The notes under the pieces: generated by a model
What the model was told of the DNA's origin: nothing
What the model saw: the letters and a program-made list of their open reading frames with translations, nothing else
Databases searched by the model: none
Shown here: piece by piece, positions 58,423 through 64,000 of the stretch
Layout: every line of letters starts with the position of its first letter
Numbering within the stretch: position 1 is the stretch's first letter
Position numbers and translations under genes: made by a program
NCBI RefSeq assembly: GCF_025751515.1
Contig: NZ_JAOWLE010000001.1
Location: 248,001 to 312,000, forward strand
DNA from: Actibacterium sp. XHP0104
GTDB taxonomy: Bacteria > Pseudomonadota > Alphaproteobacteria > Rhodobacterales > Rhodobacteraceae
Direction of reading: 5' to 3'
Length of the DNA stretch: 64,000 nucleotides

Positions 58423-59463
58423 TCAGGTTTTCTTGCCCTTCAGCCGTTCCAGCGCGCTGCGGTCGGCCTCGGTGCCGAAATGGGGTTGCTGGTTGCGACT
58501 GGGCAGGGTGCTGGTGACGTCGCGGGCCATGTCTTCGGGCAGGCGGGCCAGGTTGGCGGCGTTGACCAGCAGGCTCTCGGTCGGGATGTATTCGGCATAG
58601 ATGATCTCGTGCCGGTCAAAGGCCAGGTGGAAATATTCGACGAACCCGCCGCGGCGGATGAACACCGTGTCGTCATCCACCAGGTCGCGGGCCTTGATCA
58701 GGGTTTCGGGGGTTTCCGACAGTCTTAGCGGGCCGCGCCGGTAGATGAACACGCGCTGGTTCTGGCTGACGATCAGGTCGGATTCGTTCGACAGCGTGCC
58801 TTTCGAGATCACCACCGGGGCGCAGGCGCCCACGGCGCGCATGGTGCGGCGGCCGATCCAGCGGACGGGCTGGGGGCCGTTGTCGCGGGTCAGGACGGTA
58901 TCGCCGGGGGACAGGTCCTCGACCGTGCGCTGGGTGCCGTCGGCCAGGGTGATCTTGGTGCCGCGGGTAAAGGCGACGGGTGTGGTGTCGGTCAGGCGCA
59001 CCTCGCCCGCGTCGGGGGCGGCGGCCAGCAGCGTGTAGGGCACGCGCGGCTCGATCGGGGTCAGGGGCAGGACATAGAGGCTGGCCTCGGACCCGTCGGC
59101 GGGGCTGTGGCCGATCAGGATCAGGTCGATCTTGTCGCCATCGGGCGCCAGCAGGGTCAGCCGCCCCTCGAGCAGCAGCGCATCGCCCGGCGCGCCGACC
59201 TCTGATCCGGCGGCGACCTGGTGGCCCGCGGTGCGGTCCATGAAGCGGTTGCCGGGGTGATCGGCGTGGCCGGTGGTGTCGTGCACGGTCAGGTCCAGCG
59301 CGCGGCGGTCATCATAGAGCGTGTAGACATCGCCCAGGCAAAGCTCATCAACCAGCCCAAGCGGATCGCCCAGGTTCGCGCCAGAGGTGACCTCGAAATC
59401 GGCGGCGGAAAAGATCAGGGCGGAATAGCTGGCCGCGATGCCTGTGCCGCTGGTTCCTGCCAC
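58423..59463 (-). CDS. Hint-domain (Hedgehog/intein-like) protein, degenerate
   Basis: The 346-residue protein has the Hint_2 type domain common in Rhodobacteraceae (about 160-310: TKITLADGTQRTVEDLSPGDTVLTRDNGPQPVRWIGRRT). Normally the domain begins with Cys (CFTxGT); here it reads AFTRGT. The SPQH(R) block reads SQNQR, so the conserved His is also lost. Self-processing is therefore unlikely. The N-terminal half (LGDVYTLYDD..., HDTTGHADHPGNRF) is shared by related proteins. Start GTG 59463 has GGGAGG eight bases upstream. Confidence 0.82.
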   Translation of the reverse strand: MAGTSGTGIAASYSALIFSAADFEVTSGANLGDPLGLVDELCLGDVYTLYDDRRALDLTVHDTTGHADHPGNRFMDRTAGHQVAAGSEVGAPGDALLLEGRLTLLAPDGDKIDLILIGHSPADGSEASLYVLPLTPIEPRVPYTLLAAAPDAGEVRLTDTTPVAFTRGTKITLADGTQRTVEDLSPGDTVLTRDNGPQPVRWIGRRTMRAVGACAPVVISKGTLSNESDLIVSQNQRVFIYRRGPLRLSETPETLIKARDLVDDDTVFIRRGGFVEYFHLAFDRHEIIYAEYIPTESLLVNAANLARLPEDMARDVTSTLPSRNQQPHFGTEADRSALERLKGKKT

Positions 59464-59615
59464 TTGTTACACCTCCCGCCGGGATGGGCCTGTTGCCCGA
59501 TCCTCGTTTGGCGGATCATAGAAACAGGTGACGCGGCGGTCAACGCGCTGGCAGGGGTTTTCCCAGTTGGGGCAGGGTGATAACCATGGGAAAACGCAGG
59601 ATCGGGAGGTTTGCA

Positions 59616-60395
59616 ATGGATCTGGGGATTGCAGGAAAACGGGCGCTGGTCTGCGCGTCATCCAAGGGTCTGGGGCTGGCTTGCGCACGGGCGCTGGCCG
59701 AGGCCGGTGTCGCGCTGGTGATGAACGCGCGCGGGGCCGAGGCGCTGGAAGCGGCGGCCGAGGCCATTCGTGATGAGTTCGGCGTGCCGGTCACCACGGT
59801 GGCGGCGGACGTTACCTCGGATGCGGGGCGCGCGCAGGTTCTGGCCGCGGCGGGGCAGGTTGATATCCTGGTGACCAACGCCGGCGGGCCGCCGCCCGGC
59901 ATGTGGACGGATTGGGAGCGCGAGGATTTCATCAAGGCGCTGGATGGCAACATGCTAACCCCGATCGCGCTGATCAAGGCGCTGGTGCCGGGGATGATCG
60001 ATCGCGGCTGGGGCCGGGTGGTCAACATCACCTCGCAGGCGGTCAAGGCGCCGATCCCGGTGCTGGGGCTGTCAAACTCGGCACGGGCCGGGCTGACGGG
60101 CTATGTGGCGGGCACGGCGCGGCAGGTGGCGCCGCACGGCGTGACGATCAACAATCTGCTGCCCGGCATTCACGCGACCGCGCGGTCCGAGGGGCTGGAT
60201 GCGGGTGCGGCGCGTGATCAGGGCATTACCCCCGACGAGGCGCGCGCCCAGCGGCAGGCGACCATCCCGGCCCGCCGCTATGGACGCCCCGAGGAATTCG
60301 GCGCCACCTGCGCGTTTCTGTGTTCACAACACGCCGGGTTCATCGTCGGGCAGAACATCCTGCTGGATGGCGGCGCGATCAATACGACGCTCTGA
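59616..60395 (+). CDS. SDR family oxidoreductase lacking the YxxxK pair
   Basis: The 259-residue short-chain dehydrogenase-fold protein has a cofactor loop ASSKGLGLACARALAEAG, VTNAGGPPPG (NNAG-equivalent) and a C-terminal GQNILLDGG. The catalytic Tyr-x-x-x-Lys is replaced by text reading LGLSNSARAGLTGY, a known atypical SDR subgroup with unclear activity. ATG 59616 has an excellent GGGAGG upstream. It is followed after 78 bases by the ABC ATPase gene. Confidence 0.9.
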   Translation: MDLGIAGKRALVCASSKGLGLACARALAEAGVALVMNARGAEALEAAAEAIRDEFGVPVTTVAADVTSDAGRAQVLAAAGQVDILVTNAGGPPPGMWTDWEREDFIKALDGNMLTPIALIKALVPGMIDRGWGRVVNITSQAVKAPIPVLGLSNSARAGLTGYVAGTARQVAPHGVTINNLLPGIHATARSEGLDAGAARDQGITPDEARAQRQATIPARRYGRPEEFGATCAFLCSQHAGFIVGQNILLDGGAINTTL

Positions 60396-60473
60396 GGCGG
60401 GCTTGCCGGGGCGGGCGCGGGGTGCTATGCCCGGCCCAATCCCGACAGGTTCGCTCGGGTATGAGGGCCGCAC

Positions 60474-61559
60474 GTGACCGAAACCAAACCCCGGCTGGAA
60501 ATCCGCAACATCATGCGTCGCTTTGGCGGTCGCACGGTGGTGGATGACGTGTCGCTGCGGGTGATGCCGGGGCAGGTGACCTGCCTGCTGGGGCCGTCGG
60601 GCTGCGGCAAGTCGACGACGCTGCGCATCATCGCCGGTGTCGACATGCAGGACAGCGGCGAGATCTATATCGACGGCAAGCTGGTCTGCGACACCGTGTT
60701 CCGCATCCCGCCCGAACGGCGTTCGGTGGGCCTGATGTTCCAGGATTTCGCGCTGTTCCCGCATCTGACTGTCGGTGAAAACGTGGCCTTTGGCCTGACC
60801 GGCCCCAAGGATCAGAAACGCGCTCGCGCCGAAGAGATGCTGGCCCGCGTCGATCTGATGCGCTTTATCGACAACTATCCGCACCACCTGTCGGGCGGCG
60901 AGCAACAGCGCGTGGCCCTGGCCCGCGCCCTGGCGCCCCGGCCCGGCGTGATGCTGATGGACGAGCCCTTTTCCGGCCTCGACAACCGGCTGCGCGACGA
61001 TATCCGCGATGAAACACTGGGCCTGCTGAAAGAAGAGGGCGCGGCCGTGCTGTTGGTGACGCATGAGCCCGAAGAGGCGATGCGCATGGCAGATGAAATC
61101 GCCCTGATGCGCGGCGGCAAGATCGTTCAGGATGGCGCGCCCTATAACATCTACAACGCCCCTGTTGACCGGGCGGCAGCGGCGTTCTTTTCCGACGTCA
61201 ACGTGATCAGCAGCTGTGTTCAGGGGCTGCTGACCGACACCGCCTTTGGCCAGTTCATGACCCCCGCCATCCCCGATGGCACCGAGGTCGACATCATCAT
61301 CCGCCCCCAGCACGTCAAGATCGAGTTCGACCGCAACGGCAACCCGCCCGCGCCGACGCCCGAAAACGGCGTGCCGGCCCGCGCGCGGGTGGAACGGGCG
61401 CGGTTCATGGGGTCCGAAAGCCTGGTCGAGTTCCGGTTGGAGTATGACGGCTCGATGATGAAGGCGACGGTGCCGGGCGTTTTCCTGCCCAAACCCGACA
61501 CGCCGATGTGGCTGATGATCCGCCGCGATCGCTGTTTCGTCTTCCCGCATGGGACGTGA
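60474..61559 (+). CDS. ABC transporter ATP-binding protein, FbpC/PotA-like
   Basis: The 361-residue ATPase has Walker A GPSGCGKST (about 42-50), signature LSGGEQQRVALARAL, Walker B VMLMDEPFSGLD and a C-terminal TOBE-type domain (about 250-361, DIIIRPQHVKIEF). It resembles iron(III), sulfate or polyamine importer ATPases. No permease or binding protein gene adjoins it, so its partners must be elsewhere. The start is GTG 60474 after GAGGGCC. Confidence 0.9.
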   Translation: MTETKPRLEIRNIMRRFGGRTVVDDVSLRVMPGQVTCLLGPSGCGKSTTLRIIAGVDMQDSGEIYIDGKLVCDTVFRIPPERRSVGLMFQDFALFPHLTVGENVAFGLTGPKDQKRARAEEMLARVDLMRFIDNYPHHLSGGEQQRVALARALAPRPGVMLMDEPFSGLDNRLRDDIRDETLGLLKEEGAAVLLVTHEPEEAMRMADEIALMRGGKIVQDGAPYNIYNAPVDRAAAAFFSDVNVISSCVQGLLTDTAFGQFMTPAIPDGTEVDIIIRPQHVKIEFDRNGNPPAPTPENGVPARARVERARFMGSESLVEFRLEYDGSMMKATVPGVFLPKPDTPMWLMIRRDRCFVFPHGT

Positions 61560-61715
61560 TTTGCGCCGGGGGCAAGAGATATGCAAAATATTGCAAGAAA
61601 AGTGTCTGACCGTGCGGAATCGGGCTTTGATCTGCCGCCCAGACTTCATAAATGTGTCAGGCAGAAAGAATAACACGGCGCGGGGCCGATCGCCCGCGCT
61701 TTTGGGAGAACTGAA

Positions 61716-61925
61716 ATGCTCAACAATATCGGCCTTCCCGGCCTGCTGCTGATCGCCGTTGTCGTGCTGGTGCTGTTTGGCCGTGGCAAGATTTCGTCGC
61801 TGATGGGCGAGGTTGGCAAAGGCATCACCGCCTTCAAGAAGGGCGTCAAGGATGGCACCGAAGAGCTGAACAGCGTCGAGAATGCCAAGGACGTGACCCC
61901 GGAAACCGACAAGGACAAGGTCTGA
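61716..61925 (+). CDS. tatA: Twin-arginine translocase subunit TatA
   Basis: TatA (69 residues) forms the oligomeric pore for folded proteins. It has an N-terminal membrane helix ([18 protein letters not shown]), the hinge FGRGKI and an amphipathic helix ([21 protein letters not shown]). GGGAGAAC precedes ATG 61716. It heads tatABC; the Tat-type binding protein at 11393-12739 is a likely client. Confidence 0.97.
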   Translation: MLNNIGLPGLLLIAVVVLVLFGRGKISSLMGEVGKGITAFKKGVKDGTEELNSVENAKDVTPETDKDKV

Positions 61926-61957
61926 TCCAGACCGTCCGATCCTTTCGCGGGTGAAAC

Positions 61958-62521
61958 ATGTTTGATCTCGGCTGGTCCGAACTTCTTGTCATCGGGGTTG
62001 TGGCGCTGATCGTGGTGGGTCCGAAAGACCTGCCCGGCATGTTCCGCACGCTTGGCCGGTTCACCGCCAAGGCCAAGCGCCTGGCGCGCGATTTCCAGCG
62101 CGCCATGGACGAGGCCGCGGACGAGGCCGGGGTCAAGGATGTGGCCACCGATCTGCGCACCCTGTCGAACCCGCGCAAGATGGGCATGGACGCGCTGAAA
62201 GACGCCACCGCCGAATTCGAGAAGTGGGAGCCCAAGTTCAAGGACGAGGGCCTGTCGGACGACCGCGCCGAGGCCGCGCGCAAGATCAGCGAGGCCGCCG
62301 CCAAGAAAGCCTCGGACCGCAAATCCGCCGAGGCCGCAGCCGCCGAGGCCGAAACCGACGCCGCGCCACAGCCCGACGTGCCGCCCGCGCCCAAGAAAGC
62401 GCCCGCCAAGAAGGCCCCCGCGAAAAAGGCCACGGCAAAAAAGGCGCCCGCCAAGAAGGCCGCTCCGAAAAAGACCGCCGCCAAGGCCGGCCCAAAATCC
62501 GCCAAGAAGAGTGACGCATGA
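61958..62521 (+). CDS. tatB: Sec-independent translocase subunit TatB with basic tail
   Basis: TatB (187 residues) joins TatC in the signal-peptide receptor. MFDLGWSELLVIGVVALIVVGPKDLPGMFRTLGRF is the diagnostic N-terminus. After an acidic/Ala-rich middle, residues about 146-185 form a repetitive KKAPA/KKA tail, far more basic than in enterobacterial TatB. Alphaproteobacterial TatB proteins often have such low-complexity tails. It overlaps tatC by ATGA. Confidence 0.96.
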   Translation: MFDLGWSELLVIGVVALIVVGPKDLPGMFRTLGRFTAKAKRLARDFQRAMDEAADEAGVKDVATDLRTLSNPRKMGMDALKDATAEFEKWEPKFKDEGLSDDRAEAARKISEAAAKKASDRKSAEAAAAEAETDAAPQPDVPPAPKKAPAKKAPAKKATAKKAPAKKAAPKKTAAKAGPKSAKKSDA

Positions 62522-63477
62522 GCGAAGCCGACAACCTGGATGATTCCAGCGCCCCGCTGATCGAGCATCTGGCCGAGCTGCGCACGCGGCTCATCCGGTC
62601 TGTTCTGGCCTTTGTCGTGGGCATGGTGATCTGCTTTTCCTTTGGTGGCACCATCCTCGATTTCCTGCTGGTCCCGATCGAGAACACCATGCGCGCGCTG
62701 GGCAACCCGAACCCGGTGATGCAATACACCGCGCCGCAGGAATATTTCTTTACCCTGATCCGCATCTCGATGGTGGGCGGCCTGGCGATTTCCTTCCCGG
62801 TGATCGGTTATCAGCTGTGGCGCTTTGTGGCGCCGGGGCTTTACCGGTCGGAAAAAGACGCGTTCCTGCCCTTCCTGCTGGCCTCGCCGCTGCTGTTCCT
62901 GCTGGGGGCATCCTTCGCGCAGTTCGTGGTCGTTCCGCTGGCGATGCAATTCTTCCTGGGCTTTGCCGACCTGCCGTCGATGGTCGCGGCCATGGTGACG
63001 GGCGCCGAGGCAACTTCGGACACGCCCGATCGCGGCATCGACATCGTGTTCAACGGTAAGGTCAACGAAACCCTTGATATCACGCTGAAAATGATCGTGG
63101 CCTTTGGGCTGTGCTTTCAGCTGCCGGTGCTGCTGACGCTGATGGGCAAGGCCGGGCTGGCTTCGGCCAACGGGCTGCGCACCACGCGCAAATACGCCGT
63201 GGTGGGCATTCTGGCCGTTGCCGCTTTGGTGACGCCGCCCGATGTCACCACCCAGATCATCCTGTTCGCCGTGGTCTACGGCCTGTACGAAATCTCGATC
63301 TTCCTGGTCGCCCATGTCGAGAAAAAGCGCGAGGCCGACCTGCGCGCCCAGGGCCTGTGGGATGACGACGAGGACGAAGACGACGAAGAGGCCGCCGACG
63401 AGGTCAACGCCGCCTTTACGCCCACCAAGGACGACCCTCTGCTGGATGAATTCGACGACGACGAGCCGAAAAAATGA
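62518..63477 (+). CDS. tatC: Twin-arginine translocase subunit TatC
   Basis: TatC (319 residues, six helices) binds twin-arginine signals. APLIEHLAELRTRLIRS, APQEYFFTLIRISMVGG and FGLCFQLPVLLTLMGKAGL are conserved. The cytoplasmic tail after about residue 255 is long and very acidic (WDDDEDEDDEEAADE), the opposite charge to TatB's tail. It overlaps the next gene by 4 bases. Confidence 0.97.
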   Translation: MSEADNLDDSSAPLIEHLAELRTRLIRSVLAFVVGMVICFSFGGTILDFLLVPIENTMRALGNPNPVMQYTAPQEYFFTLIRISMVGGLAISFPVIGYQLWRFVAPGLYRSEKDAFLPFLLASPLLFLLGASFAQFVVVPLAMQFFLGFADLPSMVAAMVTGAEATSDTPDRGIDIVFNGKVNETLDITLKMIVAFGLCFQLPVLLTLMGKAGLASANGLRTTRKYAVVGILAVAALVTPPDVTTQIILFAVVYGLYEISIFLVAHVEKKREADLRAQGLWDDDEDEDDEEAADEVNAAFTPTKDDPLLDEFDDDEPKK

Positions 63478-64000
63478 CCGAGCACGAGGCGCTGACCCGG
63501 ATTGCCGAGGCGCTGGAACGCCTCAGCCCGCCGCCCTCTGACGCGCCCGATATTGCCGCCGCAGATGCCTTCGTGTGGCATGTCGCGCCCGACCGCCTGA
63601 CGCCGGTGCCCCGGGTCAACCGGGTGGACCTGTCGCTGCTCTTGGGCATCAACCGCGTCCGCGACATCCTGCTCGAGAACACCGCGCAGTTCGCCCGCGG
63701 CCTGCCCGCCAACAACGCCCTTCTGTGGGGCGCGCGGGGGATGGGAAAATCCTCTCTGGTCAAGGCCGTGCATGCCGAAGTGCGCGCAAGGGGCCTGCCG
63801 CTGAAACTGGTCGAGATCCAGCGCGAAGACCTGCCCTCGGTCGCGCGCCTGCTCAACCACCTTCGGGCCTCTGACGCGCGGTTCATCCTGTTCTGCGATG
63901 ACCTGTCGTTCAGCCATGACGACCAGCATTACAAATCGCTCAAGGCGGTGCTGGACGGCGGCATCGAAGGTCGGCCCGACAATGTGGTTTTCTACGCCAC
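63474..64000 (+). CDS. DUF815 ATP-binding protein, 5' part only
   Basis: The frame begins at ATG 63474 inside the tatC stop and runs off the window end, giving 175 residues. NALLWGARGMGKSSLVKAVHAE is a Walker A loop, and LSLLLGINRVRDILLENTAQFARGLPANN plus FCDDLSFSHDDQHYKSLKAVLDGG (Walker B) match the DUF815 family of AAA-like ATPases of unknown function. Confidence 0.92.
   Translation, partial: MTEHEALTRIAEALERLSPPPSDAPDIAAADAFVWHVAPDRLTPVPRVNRVDLSLLLGINRVRDILLENTAQFARGLPANNALLWGARGMGKSSLVKAVHAEVRARGLPLKLVEIQREDLPSVARLLNHLRASDARFILFCDDLSFSHDDQHYKSLKAVLDGGIEGRPDNVVFYA

Noticed and set aside
62390-62515. Short tandem repeats resembling a CRISPR or satellite array
   Set aside because: They are codons of the Lys/Ala/Pro-rich tail of TatB, in frame and irregular; there are no spacers.

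Overview
The window is an ordinary, gene-dense piece of chromosome from an alphaproteobacterium of the order Rhodobacterales (Roseobacter/Rhodobacter type). The evidence is the high G+C (most lines near 60-66%), a 14-gene NADH dehydrogenase operon with small lineage-specific genes between the nuo genes, a GapR/DUF2312 nucleoid protein, SpoA-domain and Hint-domain proteins of Rhodobacteraceae style, and leucine-degradation and Tat gene sets typical of the group. I see no rRNA, tRNA, CRISPR array, prophage, insertion sequence or replication origin. No stretch longer than about 300 bases lacks a gene. The species cannot be named from the sequence.

Layout. 1-2772: end of a DUF2155 gene, then accB-accC-aat (fatty-acid synthesis start and N-degron tagging) on the minus strand. 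2953-5347: a RutR-like TetR regulator divergent from an omega-amino-acid:pyruvate aminotransferase, with a near-perfect RutR operator between them, then a small lipoprotein. 5475-17700: an acetate/short-chain-acyl module. A minus-strand operon encodes a Tat-exported binding protein, LivHMGF-type ABC transporter parts and acetyl-CoA synthetase. Divergent from it are a RamB/ScfR-type regulator, a stand-alone receiver protein, a small membrane protein and a 900-residue Na+/solute-symporter histidine kinase like CrbS. 17770-20454: an orphan SpoA (FliM/FliN) protein and a sulfur operon (two YeeE/YedE proteins and a persulfide-dioxygenase-like hydrolase).

20596-23743: a DksA-like zinc-finger protein, small genes, a catalytically eroded FadJ-like protein, and gapR. 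23911-32798: leucine/isovalerate degradation (ivd, mccB, mccA, hmgL, a methylglutaconyl-CoA hydratase candidate), with a macrodomain protein and a glutathione S-transferase embedded in the operon, and ompW and an LprI-like gene between ivd and mccB. 33019-50601: nuoA-N in canonical order with six extra small genes. 50591-53820: birA, coaX and RNase J follow in the same direction.

53860-59463 (minus strand): a DEAD-box helicase, prfC, a lower-G+C pentapeptide-repeat membrane protein and a degenerate Hint-domain protein. 59616-64000 (plus strand): an atypical SDR, a lone FbpC-like ABC ATPase, tatABC and the start of a DUF815 ATPase.

The parts connect. AccB and the MCC alpha subunit are probable substrates of the window's BirA. 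Leucine breakdown yields acetyl-CoA and acetoacetate, and Acs captures acetate. The TatABC translocase could export the twin-arginine binding protein. Nothing here is an obviously new mobile or defence system. The points most worth a second look are the acetate-sensing cluster with its repeated CTTGTAAA motif, the macrodomain inside the leucine operon, the eroded FadJ-like protein, the NuoE and NuoL extensions, and the low-G+C pentapeptide gene.
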